Origin: Gentiana macrophylla
Lineage: Eukaryota; Streptophyta; Magnoliopsida; Gentianales; Gentianaceae
Direction of reading: 5' to 3'
Length of the DNA: 64,000 bases
Assembly: GCA_026214975.1 (NCBI GenBank)
Contig: CM047817.1
Span: forward strand, 62,776,407-62,840,406
Every line of letters starts with the position of its first letter. Position 1 is the stretch's first letter. Position numbers and translations under genes: made by a program. The notes beneath the pieces were generated by a model. It saw nothing but the letters and a program-made list of their open reading frames with translations. It ran no database searches and had not been told where the DNA came from. Shown in pieces: positions 12,003 through 24,544 of this stretch.

Positions 12003-13000
12003 ATAAAAATATGAAGAAGTACAGCGCCACACTAGCACAGCAGCACTAGACAGCAACATGGGTGAAGAAAATAGGTGTTTTGGTTAGTGAAAATGGAAGA
12101 AAGGTTTGATTTTGGTGGAGGTTTGGTGGTGATAGTGGTGGTGTTGGTGGCCGACTGAATTGAAGAAGAAGAAGAAATGGGAGAAGTTTGGTGATTTGAG
12201 GAGAAGATAGTAGATGGAATGATGATAATGGTGGTGAATGGGTGGTTTTAAATAGGAAAAAGGAGTGAAGGTGGAAGGATTCAGTGGGATAGTGGGTAGA
12301 GAAGTTATTAGGGTGAGGGATTTGATGATGTGATTGATGGGATTGAGGTGGAGTTATGGTGGAGTGTGGGAAAGGATGAAAAATTTGAAAAGAGGGAAAA
12401 ATGTGGCGGTTTTTGCTGACTAGTCATGCCTCGTGCAACATGTGTCCTCCACGTGTCTCTAAAAATTCTTTATAAACTGACATTCAGAAAACTAAAAATC
12501 CATGCTCGGTAAACCGGGGGTAACCTAGGGTTTACCGGGGGTTGTTTTTTCCCAGATTTCTCTGTCCGCCTTCACTGCACACTTTGCTCAACCTCTCTAC
12601 TCAATTCTGACCTCAAATTGACCAGCTCTTACTTCCTTTGTTGTTATTTCTGACTCAATTCTAACCTACTTCACTAGAATCCACAACGAGTAAAAGAACC
12701 TTTCCTCAACCATTCGGTTTCAAGCCTAAGGGTGCGGTAGGATGAAAAAAAGCTCGTCCCTCCATCTGGCTACTTGTATTCATTCCTAATCTACCTAAGG
12801 GTTTAATAAAATAGTTCTGAGCTTATAGTCGCCAACTCGACTTTCTTCAGATTACCGATCATTTAGGGGTTGGAGCTTTAACTCGCCAAACTTTCGCTCC
12901 AGAGCTTTATTATGGTCCTTCTCTTCTCTCTCTCTCTCTCTCTATCAGTTTTAGTCTCATAAATTCCTGCTCAACGGTTTCTACTGCAACCTCTCTATGC
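12003..13000 (-). mobile_element. Degraded interior of gypsy element G, no coding seen
   Basis: G-rich on the plus strand at 12060-12420 (GGTGGTGG runs), then a palindromic GGTAAACC/GGTTTACC cluster at 12508-12541, then a (TC)n run at 12921-12943. No RT or integrase remains. By position it belongs to element G downstream of its retropepsin, though part could be older flanking sequence. Confidence 0.4.
12921..12943. repeat. (TC)n microsatellite
   Basis: About 11 TC units. Confidence 0.9.
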
Positions 13001-13687
13001 TTATGCCCCTTCTATCTCCATAATTCCCACCATTCCTGAAGCATACGTCATCTTGCAACTTTCCATCCTATTCTCTAGGGGTTCTAAGATTTTGAAAGAT
13101 ATAGCATCATTATTCAACCTCAAAGTAATCTCCCCCTTATCAAAATCCATGACTTCCCTGCTTGTCGCTAAAAAAGGTCTGCCTAACAAAACTGGGGCAC
13201 TCGGGTCCTCTGGTACGTTTATAACCGTGAAATCAATTGGATAACTAAACCCTCCTGCCTTAATCGTGCATTTCCTAAGCAGACCGGCAGGCATATCTCT
13301 AGTTCTATCAACAAAAGTCATGGTTCTGGTTTGATTCATTATGACCGGAAACTTAATCATTTGGCAGAGGGAAAAAGGTAGAATGTTGCAACTCGAGCCA
13401 GAGTCGTAGAGACCTAATCCTACTGATATACCATTAACAAAAATTGGAAGTCGAAACGTGCCAGGGTCTCTTAACTTCACCACGGTGTCTGAGTCTGGGT
13501 AATCCTCAGGCTCAGAAAACATCATGTAAGGATCCTCTTCAGGATCATCAGAATCATAATCCGAAGATGATCTTTCAATTAACTCACAAGGGAACTCACC
13601 TGGACGATACATGCTATACTCCTCTAAGTTCTCTTCAGGCTCTTTCTTGATTGCTTCTTTCTTTTTTTCCAACCACTTCTTATCCAC
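13001..13687 (-). CDS. Ty3/gypsy retropepsin with acidic N-terminal segment
   Basis: Aspartic protease that cuts the gypsy polyprotein. The 228-residue frame begins with a lysine-rich stretch, then an acidic region (SSSDYDSDDPEED, about residues 40-52), then the protease: LYDSGSSCNILP (about 92-103) with the catalytic Asp in DSG, and the second conserved block VLLGRPFLATSREVMDF (about 166-182). This pattern is typical of the protease of plant Athila/Tat-like elements. The frame is open but stands alone: gag upstream is reduced to about 450 bases and RT is missing downstream, so the element cannot be autonomous. Confidence 0.85.
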   Translation of the reverse strand: MDKKWLEKKKEAIKKEPEENLEEYSMYRPGEFPCELIERSSSDYDSDDPEEDPYMMFSEPEDYPDSDTVVKLRDPGTFRLPIFVNGISVGLGLYDSGSSCNILPFSLCQMIKFPVIMNQTRTMTFVDRTRDMPAGLLRKCTIKAGGFSYPIDFTVINVPEDPSAPVLLGRPFLATSREVMDFDKGEITLRLNNDAISFKILEPLENRMESCKMTYASGMVGIMEIEGA

Positions 13688-14133
13688 TTTCTATTGCTCG
13701 CTTGCTTTAGATCCAGGGTACATGGAAATCGGTGTGATGTTCAATAACGTTCTAGGCATATTGGTTGACTTCTTGGCTCTGTTTCAACTCTGATTTGATC
13801 GAATCTCTGAAGTGTTCTGATCTTCATGCAAAAATACAAAATAAAACAAAGAAAATGTTAGCAATTTCCGCTTCAGATGGGTATGATCCCAACTGTTGCG
13901 GACCTACTAACTAAAATCAACAGGGAATAACACAGAATAACAAAGACTATCATAATTCAATTTTTCAGGCCTCGGGGGTTAACCATGGTAAACCGGCCCT
14001 AAAATTTCTCTTTCTGGCAGTTTAACATGTGCAGGATTGATCCAGAACGACTCAAGACTCAAAATAAAATAAAATAAAATAATTACGACTTCTTAATCAG
14101 AATTAAAACATTTATATTTAAAATTGTCCATTG
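13688..14133 (-). mobile_element. Shortened gag/leader stretch of gypsy element G
   Basis: Only about 450 bases separate the protease frame from the primer binding site, far too short for a normal gag. Most of gag appears deleted. A CCTCGGGGG...GGTAAACCGG motif occurs at about 13972-14000. Confidence 0.5.
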
Positions 14134-14151
14134 TCCCCGAAAATGGCGCCA
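14134..14151 (-). other. Primer binding site of gypsy element G (tRNA-Asp type)
   Basis: On the minus strand TGGCGCCATTTTCGGGGA, close to the TGGCGCC...GGGGA site complementary to tRNA-Asp used by plant Athila/Tat gypsy elements. It lies seven bases inside the LTR end. Confidence 0.82.
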
Positions 14152-14158
14152 AAAATCT

Positions 14159-15580
14159 TGATCACGTGTAAGTCACTAACGTCGATATTACTAGCAAGAA
14201 TACTAGGTACATCATAGTATAGTAAATGTGAGTCAAGGTCGATCCCACAGAGACAATGCAACTATAAGTACAAACGATTCTAACCTAAATAAGAAGCAAC
14301 ATAGAGGCGGACATTGACCAACAATAACATAAAACAACTTGGTGTTCCTCCCCCTCTTCTCACGGATCTACTAACTTGGATTAGTTAATCGTTACGTTCA
14401 CTTCCCCACATAATTTCCTTAAATTAATCGCGAACTTTCATTTTATTTATCATTATCAGCTACGTGTGCAACTTCTACTCCTATCTACTCTGACAATGGT
14501 AGTGGACAATCTATACGCAAGCTACCCTTCTTAATTGGTCCGTAATAGCCCATACGCAAAAAGAACTAGAATTGCCGATATCGAGCGCTAACTCATACCG
14601 CTAACCCGCCTAGACAGCTTTCGACATTGATCAGCACGTTCCTAGGGTCTATCGGACTATGTCGAAACCTAGCACTTCACTATTTGTATTTCATGCCAGT
14701 TTACGATTACAATAAGCAGATTGGCCAGATCTAATCTACTGTTAATTAAACCTGTCGATCAACATAGCTGTAGTGAATCCCAGTTTTAGGTTTTCGAAAT
14801 AATGCCTCGGTAAACCTGTATAGACCGCCAGGTTACCGGGGTATGTTTTTCCTATTCCTGAATCTACATTGCTCAATTACGATTAAAATAAGTAAATGAT
14901 GGGGTCTTTAAACTTGCAGATTAACTAAAACACATAAATACGAACATATTTACCATATTGAAGACAAAAAGGAATGTTCAAAGCTTCATACCTTCAACAA
15001 TAGAGATCTAGCTCGATTTACTCTAGCTAGAGACGATGGAGGAAGGAGGAAACCGAAATAACTCTTCCAAAGCTTGAATAACTTTATTTCATCAAAATAT
15101 GTAATGTATGTAATGTAATAATAAAAATTATGAAGAACTCATTAATGCGGCCTTATATAGATCTGACTACCGACTTAAGACTCTAAAAACCATAACCGAC
15201 CTAGATAATGCGGCGAGAATCAATTTTGTGTCCAACAAGTCACCGGATTACGGCCCTAGCCCTCGGTAAATCGGGCCGACTTTTCTCTTTTTTCTTCAGG
15301 CTTCTTCTTGGACTTTAATCACTCAAATTAATATATTTCTTTTGGTCGAGATCCACTCTCCAATGCTCCAGTTCAAGACATCCTATAAAACATGTAAAAC
15401 GAGACAAAATAAGCATTACAAATCTCTGGGAAAATAACATAAATGCAGAATTACGATCCGGGAAACATGCACATAGCATTTAACATATATTCCACATAAT
15501 AACGAGCCTATCTATCCTCTCTTGAGCAGAATTTGGGGTGAATAAAGGTATAATTATTGGTACCATTTAGAGCGTTATCA
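14159..15580 (-). repeat. 5' LTR of gypsy element G
   Basis: On the minus strand it starts TGATAACGC (15580) and ends CGTGATCA (14159), 1,422 bp. TATA box on minus at 15153-15160 within GCGGCCTTATATAG. The GGTCGATCCCACAGAGA block at 14239 is a hallmark of this gypsy LTR type and recurs as GGTCGATCCATAGGGAA in the solo LTR at 53213. Repeated GGTAAACC/GGTTACCGG motifs lie at 14806-14842 and 15261-15277. The 3' LTR is not found. Confidence 0.8.
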
Positions 15581-15744
15581 ATTACTTACAATTAACATCC
15601 TATTATTAAATCCATCATTATTAACACATATACAATGTACTTGATGCAACTCTGACTGATATTCAATATATTATTACATGCTCATGTACTTCAACCATGT
15701 CCTTAGGTTCTCCTCAACATACAATTCCACACATTCAACACCAA

Positions 15745-18700
15745 CATTTAAGGTGGTCATTGCAATGCTATAATGTGGATAGAAGAAAAAATTAAACACA
15801 GTAGTACCAGATAACCAAAGTATCAACTTTGTTGTATGAATGGAAGTGTTCGACTACCTTTGCTACCTCCAACTCCGAACACATTGAACAATCTACTTCT
15901 ACGTTCAACATTCAGGGATCAAATTAGATCATATAATTCCATGTTCTCTTTCACCTCGATGGGTGGAATAATTGACCACAATATAATGGATAGACAAGGT
16001 CCTTACACTTTTCGTATTAGCGGGGAAAACTATCATCGGATTGGCTCACTTATGCCACAACCTAGTGCACGAGGAAAATACGTACAAATGTACATTCATG
16101 ATACAGAGCATGAAGTAGAGAATCGCATCAATGCCATCATTGGCGACCAATCATCAGTATCATCTCTGAATGTGGAAACCATTCGACGTTTGAAAGAAAT
16201 GCTAGATGAAAACAATCCTTACGTGCATGTATTTAGAAATGCACGCGATCAGCTGCTGAACAACCCTGCATTACTTTTAATTTGTCAATCATTCGTAACC
16301 GATGTGGTCGACAATACATACTACATACATCTCATGAGGTAGCGGCTTTAGTGGTAAGAGACATGTTAGGTGATAATACAGGTCATGACGTTATTGTACG
16401 CACCCATGAAGGCGTTCTGCAAAGAATATCAGAATTACACCCATCTTACATGCCACTGCATTACCCTTTGCTTTTTCCTCACGGTACTGGTAGATGGAAT
16501 TAGACTATCCCGTTCTCTACATCATCTTCTAAGTCTTGACCATGTTTCCATGCGTGCTTACTATGCACTTAGGATACAGTTTTGTGGATTGGAAAGGACC
16601 ACATTATTACGAGGAGGGAGGTTGTTTCAACAATTTTTAGTAGATGCTTGAGCTGCTATTGAGCATAACACGTTAAATTTCTATCGCACTCACCAATCCC
16701 AACTGTGAGGTGATGTATACCAAGATATTGAAGATGCTATTGCAGCCGGAGACACCGATGCATCCACTCTTAGAAGGCCTTTTGTCTTGACATCCGCCTT
16801 CACTGTAGGACCGAGAAATATGATGCAACATTATCCAGACGCTATGGCAATTTGTCGCTCCCGACTTATTCATCACGTTCACATGCAATCCCAATTAGAT
16901 TGAAGTCAAACATGAATTAGAAGCATTTCCTGGCCATCATGCAGGGGACTGGCCAGATATTGTGTGTAGATCATTCCGTATAAAACAAAAAAGGTTATTG
17001 CATGAGCTGAAAACAAACCACATTCTTTGTAGAGTTTGAGCAGGTACAATTGATTCATTTACCAGTTGTCCTTCTACCACTTATTTTTTTATCTTACTAA
17101 GAATATTTTAACTTTATAGATTTCTCTATCATCGAATTCCAGAATCGGGGTTTGCCCAATACTCATATGTCATTGACATTCGAGAATGAGGATAAGCCAA
17201 CTACCGCAAAAGATATTGATCGCTTAATATATGTAGAAATTCCAGATAAAACCTTGCACACTGTGTTGTACGAGTATGTGACAAAATTTATGTTGCATGG
17301 ACCTTGTGGTGTTGGTTACCCGAATGCCCCGTGTATGGTAGATGGCAAGTGTTCCAAATTTTTTCCTAAGCCGTTTCGTGATGCAACCACCTTTAATGAA
17401 GATTGAATTGTGTCTTATCGACGCAGAGATGATCCAACAAATTGTGTAATCATTAATGGATTCACGTTCAATAATCTATGGGTCATTCCTCACACTCCGA
17501 TCTTGGTCCTTGGTCTTGAGGCACATGTGAATGTTGAGAGGGTTTCATGGCCGTCGCTGAAAAAGTAACTTTACAAGTACTTGTCTAAAGGCATTGATCG
17601 AGCCAATGTTTTAATCTGAGATACGACTACTTCAGGAGATGCTAATGGTCAAACCTCCAACAATGATGTAGCTGAAATCAAAGAATATATGAACTGCAGA
17701 TATATCTCCGCAATTGAAGCTTGCTAGAGGATGTTTGATTTTGAGTTACAAAGCCAATATCCTTCTGTAATACGCTTGCAATACCATCTTCCCGATCACC
17801 AATAGGTTATTTTTAGCGAGAAGGATAATATTTTTCGTTTTGCACAACGTCAAAACATGAATGATACAATGTTGACAAAATGGTTTGACACCAATAGGAA
17901 TAATGCCGCTGCGCGGTCATTAACATATGTTGAATTTGTGACGGACTGGGTTTAGAATAAATCAAATAAGATATGGACCCGCCGTCAAACTCATAAATGC
18001 ATTGGTAGGTTGCCATACGCACACCCAGCATTAGGTGAACGTTACGATCTTCGTATGTTGCTTCACAAAGTTAGAGGGGCAGAAAGCTTCAACCATTTGA
18101 AAACCGTAGATGGGATACCTCACTCTACCTTCATATCAGCATGCATTGCTCTTAGTCTACTACAAGATGACAATGAATGGGATCTAGCACTAAACGAAGC
18201 CTCTTTCTAGGCTTCTTCAATACAAATAAGGAATATGTTCTGCACATTGTTATTGTATTCAGAGGTTGTAGATCCTAAAGGTTTTTGGGAACGACACTGT
18301 GTAAGTCTTACATATGATATTGCTCATCGACTTTGACGTGAAATCGGTACTTCAGCTACAAATGTCAGTGATGAAGAACTGCAGAACCTTGGTCTTTTAG
18401 TGCTCGAAAAAATATTAAACAGGAATGGTCGGTCATACGTGATTACCCCGACATGCCCTTGCCATCGAATGAAACAGCTGCCTTTTCTCTCAATAGGTTG
18501 ATAAGGGAAGAATTAGACTATGATCAATGAGTTGAGACCGAGTTGTTTCAAAACTTGCATTCAGGATTAAATGCAGAACAGCTACACGCATTTAATGCAA
18601 CCGTTTTGTCATATGAAAATAACACAGGTGGGCTGTACTTCGTTTACGGAAGCGGTGGGACTGGCAAAACCTATTTATGGCGGACTTTAATTTCAAAATT

Positions 18701-19143
18701 TTGGTCTATGAATGAAATCATTTTATCTGTTGCTTCATCTGGAATTTCTGCATTGCTATTACCGGGGGGACGTACAGCACATTCACGCTTCAAGATCCCA
18801 TTAGATCCAGATGATTCATCAACGTGCAGTATCAAGTATAACTCTGGTCTTGCTACTTTAATACGTAGAGCTGCTCATATAATATGGGATGAAGCACCCA
18901 TGATGCATCCTTTGGGTTTGATACACAAAACTATGCTTGATGTCTTAAAAAATGAACCGTATTATGATGCAAATCGAACTATTGGTGGTAAATTGTTTGT
19001 TCTCGCATGGACAACTATACGTGGCAATTTCCCGAGTTACTTCACCTTCCGGCCATAAGATGTTAATAGCGAACAAAGATCACGAACCTTTTAATTATAC
19101 TCAAAATGTTGTTTATCGTGAAGTTTTAGATTTAAACCGTTGA
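15745..19143 (+). pseudogene. Helitron Rep-helicase (HUH endonuclease plus PIF1-like helicase), broken
   Basis: The protein nicks and unwinds DNA for rolling-circle transposition. Order seen: N-terminal block with CCMNG and LPLLPP (about 15828-15870), then RGPYTFRISGE-like and HRIGSLMP segments (to 16057), HEVAALVV and ISELHPSYMPLHYPLLFP (16332-16480), the Rep block DLFITFTCNPN (about 16863-16897), a probable intron (about 17043-17122), the HUH region EFQNRGLPNTH, HGPCG (about 17299), EIKEYMNCRYISA (about 17671-17710), and the helicase with Walker A GSGGTGKT (about 18650) and Walker B IIWDEAP (about 18878). The first HUH histidine is Asn (NTH for HAH). After GGK (about 18985) a deletion removes the helicase middle and joins, out of frame, to GQLYVAISRV (about 19010). 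Several further in-frame stops are present. Confidence 0.9.
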
Positions 19144-20420
19144 TTGTAAATAATACTATTCCATCGCATTATGTTACAGATTTTCTTTAGTATGTACTTA
19201 TACAGTTCAGCCATCGATTGTAATAAACATTCTTATTTGTGCCTATGTAGTTTATAAACATGAAGTTCCCTTAATTATTTGACTTTTGTACGAGGATGTT
19301 GCACATACAATGTTTACTATATTCACTATATTTATTGCACATTATTCTTCATGCTTACTTGCTTATTGAAGTTTTACTTTTTGCAAATATATATATAGAT
19401 TTTTCACCTATTTTGTTTTTATATTTGTATCTTGCATATAGTTAATTCACCATCTTCCGATTCAGACACCGGTGAATTCGTTCTGCCATCTCCGATACCT
19501 GTTAATCAACTCCATGGTAACAATTCCATAGTTTCAATTAACATTACATAAATGCAAGTCCGATACATTAAGTCATTAACTCGTGTGTCTCATTCATTGC
19601 ACCACACAACAACAACAACCATTTCACACTTTCATGATTAATATTATCTTATTCAACCTACTTACAGAAGACACTTTGGTTGATGCCCCGTTGACCATTC
19701 AAACTGTAACTCTCCACATTCTCATGCATGTCATGTGGATGTAGTTCATGCTACTGAGACACCTTCACCTTCACGTGCGACAATTTACACTTCTACTTAC
19801 AATATACATTATGTACTGTTTACGTGATTGTTTGGTATGTTGATGTCTTACATTTAGTTTAGGGTCGGGATTTTAGGATTTTCGTACAACTTTTTGTAAC
19901 ACTAGCATTATTAGGAGTAACCATTGTGGCCGTATGATTGCTCCGTTAGTAATCAGTTTTTTTAAAATTTGAAAATAAAGGCTCAGCATTTAGGGAAGTT
20001 GAATTTGGATGATACTATAATACACGCGTTTGTTGAGGTACACACAAAAACATGTATTAAATCAATAGAAATGAAAAGACAAATGATCAGCATAAGTATA
20101 CCTCAATATAACCCAAACCAACACCTTTCACCTTGACCTGTCACATTATGAACATTAATGGTGCCTTATCTGTGAAATTATGAACTTCAATGGATAGTCT
20201 GCATAATCTGCAAAGAACGTATCGAATGAAAATTATTTCACATTCATCCGATTCGGATTGTGCTGAATTTGTTCCGGCATCTCCGACATTTAATATCCAA
20301 CATCTAGGTAACATTCCAATTTCTCAAATTCATACTTGAAAATTTCAAACTTATCACATTACGTGCATAGAACACATTTCAAAGACTGCTTACAATACAC
20401 AAAAAATTCCCTTTAAATCA
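19144..20420 (+). pseudogene. Upstream part of the RPA-like gene with a duplicated acidic exon
   Basis: Mostly AT-rich intron-like sequence. Two similar exon-like blocks occur: SDSDTGEFVLPSPIPVNQ near 19457-19515 and SDSDCAEFVPASPTF near 20245-20300, each followed by GGTAAC and later by a D.TL.DAP exon start (about 19672 and 20455). So an approximately 800-bp unit including one or two small exons has been duplicated. These would lie N-terminal to the DNA-binding folds. Confidence 0.5.
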
Positions 20421-21552
20421 TTGTATACATTGTCATTCCACCTATTTGCAGATAAGACATTGATAGATGCTCCGGTGATGATGGACCCTGTAAATGCTCC
20501 AGAGTTTGTGGCCATTCCTCTTTCCGTGTTACACCCATGTCCTAACAATTGGTACATCAAGGTTAGGTTTTTGCGGCTGCTTAAACTTCACTCACATCCA
20601 CATATTACATCGTGGGTTGACCGCGATGTAAGTAACATACGAACCATGCTTTAGACTAACTCATTACATGTCGTAAATAAGTGATAAAATATAATCTTTC
20701 CATTTGTTAGAATACATTGATGCAGGGAATGGTTCGTGATAATGTTTCTCTTGCCACACAATTTGTCGATGGAAATGTATACTGTTTGTCAGGAATACAA
20801 GTTGAACCGCTAACATATGGATATCATTTTTCATCGTTAGCATACCAGCTTCTTTTCACGTCTCGGGCTCAAATCATCTCATTCTTCAAATAATGTGATA
20901 CCATACCTCGATTCAGGTTCTCTTTGCAAAAGTTAAGTTCCATTACACCTGAAATGCATGGCATAAGACGCTTAGTGGGTATGCATATTTACAAATAATA
21001 TTGATATAACCATGTCAGAAATTATTATAAACTTAAATTATAACATTGCAGATATTCGTGGTTTGATGGTTTCTGCTTCTTCCTATCAGTACACCAAGTT
21101 CAGCCAGAGAACACGTGAATTGTTGGTTCTGGACAACACGTATGTTTGAATTTTACCATTAACTCATTCACAATTTTACACTTGCCCACATGCATCTTTT
21201 ATTCCCATTTACACTTTATACTTGCTTGCTTCCTCATAATGTAGGACAAAACATATAACAACATGACAATTATGTGCATGACATTGTGGGGAGATTTTGC
21301 CACTCATGATGGGGACATTTTATCAAGCAATATTGAGGCCAACCGAACCTTACTGGCGTGTGGTGTCTCAATAAAAGACTACGAGGGTATGCCTGTTATG
21401 TTTCAGTTCTTTATTTTTGTAACAACTTTGGTAACCAGTCTGCTTTAATTATATTGTATATGGACAACATTGTCCACAACACCGTTTACTACATTATATG
21501 TTAATTCTGAATGGAACTTATGCGAGACCGTCCGTACATGGTATGTGTTGTA

Positions 21553-21562
21553 ATTCTACATT
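21553..21562. repeat. Left target duplication of the MULE-like element
   Basis: ATTCTACATT, repeated exactly at 26571-26580 on the other side of the element. Confidence 0.85.
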
Positions 21563-21914
21563 GGGGTGGTGGGCCTAAAGGACAAAATAAGATAGTAAAT
21601 GATGAAATAGGACAAAAAAAATAAAATTTGGTTGTGAAGGACAAATTAAATAGTGTTGTACAAAAACACCCTTAATGATAATAGAAGATATATGTTATTT
21701 TTCTCTCACCTAGAAATCGGGTGAATTAATGCACTGAATTTGATTGCTATTTTTCTTTGAAAATGGGTAGTTTGGAAACGGAAATCCTTTTGAGGAATAT
21801 CAAGCGGCGGAAATATCGGCAAGTGAATCAAGAGTGGTTGAATGCGGTTAATACGGATAATTTTGAAACGAGAGAAAAGAGTCCATACATGTATACGATC
21901 CCCACTCTGTTCTT

Positions 21915-22040
21915 TAGGTCCGGCTGAAAAAAATTACGCATTTTTCCGGCGAAGTATAGGGCGATTAACGGCTGTTCTTCAGTTCCGGCTGAAAAGAAAG
22001 TTTGCATTGTTCCGGCGACGTAGAGGGCAATTAGCGGGAA
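21915..22040 (+). repeat. Tandem duplication near the left end of the MULE
   Basis: Two approximately 58-bp copies containing CCGGCTGAAAA...TTCCGGCGA(A/C)GTA and GGGC(G/A)ATTA(A/G)CGG. They form an arginine-rich open frame (21842-22078) that I regard as a by-product. Confidence 0.7.
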
Positions 22041-22369
22041 TCAATGGCAAGAGGCAAATCGAAATCAACAAAGATTGAGTAAGTATAATTTTTCTTCTAA
22101 TTCCACCGTTCATGGAGCCATTTTCGCTGTTTATTATTTCTTCAATCGTTTAGTCGAATTTCACGTCCGTTAACATCAGATTTTGGGGATGATTTGAAGT
22201 TGAAATTTGGGTGTTATTTTGAATGCAAAATTGAAAATTCCTACTTTACTTCTGAATCTCTGTTCATACTTGTTGTGCGTGTGGAATTTAATTGCTCGTA
22301 GAGGAATTGTGATGCTGTGACTTTCAGTCAGAGGGTAAACAAAATTGGTATTTTGATGAAAAGTGTTAA

Positions 22370-23420
22370 CAGGTGTTACTACGTGAATCAGTGTGTTACT
22401 ACAATAGAATGTTCTTCATGACAATCACTTTTTTTTTGAAGGTTTGCATCATGTAATGGAGATACGTTACTACAATTTTCTTGGAAATGTTCAAAATTTT
22501 TTAGTGGTCAGTTCATTTTTACAGATGTCAGTACATTTTGTATGAGATTTAACATGGTTTTTTGGGTATGTTACTACATTATTTAGGGTTGTTAGTTTGT
22601 TGTTTTGAGCTATTACTACGTGGAATTGCAATGTTACTACAAAGTCTTTGTTATTAATACATTCCCTTTAATACTACAGTCCATGTGCTTATTACATTGT
22701 ACATGTTAACTATGATTGTGAGGACTGTTACTACCTTATGTCACAATGTTACTACTTAGTTGTGCTCATGTTACTACTTTGTTGTTGACAAGTTACTACG
22801 TTGTTGTTGACATGATACTATGTTTTTTTGACCTGTTACTACGTTTTTTCACCTTTGTTATGGTTCCTACATTTTCAGCAAGTGTAACTATATTATGTTG
22901 AACAGTTACTACATTTTCTGGTATGTGACTAATATTACTACAATCTTTTGTGCATGTAACCCATTTTTGGACTTTTGTCCTAAATTAATGTGCTTTAACA
23001 ATTGCAATTGTGTGATTGTGAAAACAATGTTGTGTATTGTTAATACCTATTTGTATACTGTTACTAGGTTTTTTTTTTCATTGTAACTACATTGATAATG
23101 ACCTGGGGCTACCCTTTGTTATGGTTCCTACAGTTTCCGCAAGTGTAACTATATTATGTTGAGCATTTACTACATTTTCTGGGATTTGACTAATATTATC
23201 TCGTTGAGAAAGTACACATACATCTTACATGTGAATGTATCGATGTTGAAACATGCTAGTTGTTAGCACCCTTTGTTTACATTGCAAATGTGTGTATCTG
23301 TATTTACTTTCTATAAAATGTAACTGCCTATCATGAGTTCTAAACTATTGAGGTATGTGAACTAGGAGTTACTAGGTTTGTTAATACTGTTACTAGGTTT
23401 GTTAATACCTATTTGTATAC
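22370..23420 (+). repeat. Dispersed GTTACTAC motif array, left arm of MULE
   Basis: The octamer GTTACTAC or a one-base variant occurs more than a dozen times in about 800 bases, typically 20-60 bases apart, in plus orientation. Spacing is irregular, so it is not a simple satellite. It may be a binding-site array. Confidence 0.8.
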
Positions 23421-24540
23421 ATGTATTCATGTGGAGATAAGAAGCAACTAAAGTACGTGCCGGAATGTGCTGGAGTAGTGAAAGTGAAGAATCTGCCACT
23501 ACAACATGAAGAGTCGTAAGTACACATTGTCATACTTCAATACATATATTTTATACACATTTCAATTCAAGGTACACCGTCGTAATACATGAATTGTAAT
23601 GCGCATTTCAGGATCGATTGTGCATTTTATCGATTCATTACCTCTTGAAGTTGTCCCAAGGAAAAAGCATACCTCAAAAATGGACAGATGAAGAATTGTA
23701 GAGGCTAAAGGGATGCTTGTGACGTCAATCATGCTAGACACCTTGCCCTCTTCGTTTTAACAGTATTTGATTATTCTAGAATAAAGTAAAGACATTTGTT
23801 TTGATTTTTCTAAGAACTGAAAGAGGCATTTATGGCCCTTGATTCATGAAACTTTCTGTTTGTGTTTATTGCCATGAATACTTTTATTTCACAAGTGGAT
23901 ATGTTTTCTAATGCTTTAAACAACGCCAGTTTATTGTTTTTAATTCGATTTTGATTTAATGCTATATTTAGTAACCCTATTATTCCATACTCGGGATCAC
24001 AGTCCGCAAGGAAATGTTTGAATCTTAAATGGTTGAGATGGAATAAACGTCGTAACATATGTAGTAACACATGTACTAACTGTCCGTCTCAACCATTCAA
24101 ATTCAAAACTTATCCTTATAGCCTCTAACTCCGTTACGCAATTACCCATTTTCAGTTCATAACAACGACTTAGTAAGGAATAATGATATTGTCAAGTAAT
24201 TGCAATATTGTGTATGTGTAGGTATACACATACACAAAGGACACGCTGTAGTTTAATCGACAATGAATAGTCTTTGTGCCACGCCATAACTAGACATACA
24301 TCCAAAACCGTGAAAGTACCACCTTGTACTTTTTATTACATGTGAAGAAAATTGTTGAATTACAAACTAGTCATATGCAGTGGGGAAGTAACATTAAAAT
24401 AATCACCCATTTAACAAGGAGCTTTGTCAATATACCACTTTTGATGGGGATGTTTTACGAATGCCACCAATTCTGTGGTGTAAATGTGGAAATATCACTT
24501 CAGTGCAATTTTCACGATTTTGGTTCGCGATTTTCTCCAA
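23421..24540. other. MULE interior with weak exon-like pieces
   Basis: A short open stretch near 23425-23516 (GDKKQLKYVPECAGVVKVKN) and one after an AG at about 23611 (IVHFIDSLPLEVVPRKK) look like exons of a captured gene, but I cannot name the family. The rest is AT-rich and empty. Confidence 0.3.
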
Positions 24541-24544
24541 TTTT

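Noticed and set aside
13053..13793. Plus-strand open frames opposite the gypsy retropepsin
   Set aside because: The minus strand shows the DSG catalytic motif and LGRPFLA block; the plus frames are shadows.
22044..22078. A short ATG frame MARGKSKSTKIE followed by a GTAAGT donor in the MULE, reminiscent of a MADS-box start
   Set aside because: Twelve residues are too few, and no MADS continuation (RQVTF.KRR) is found downstream.
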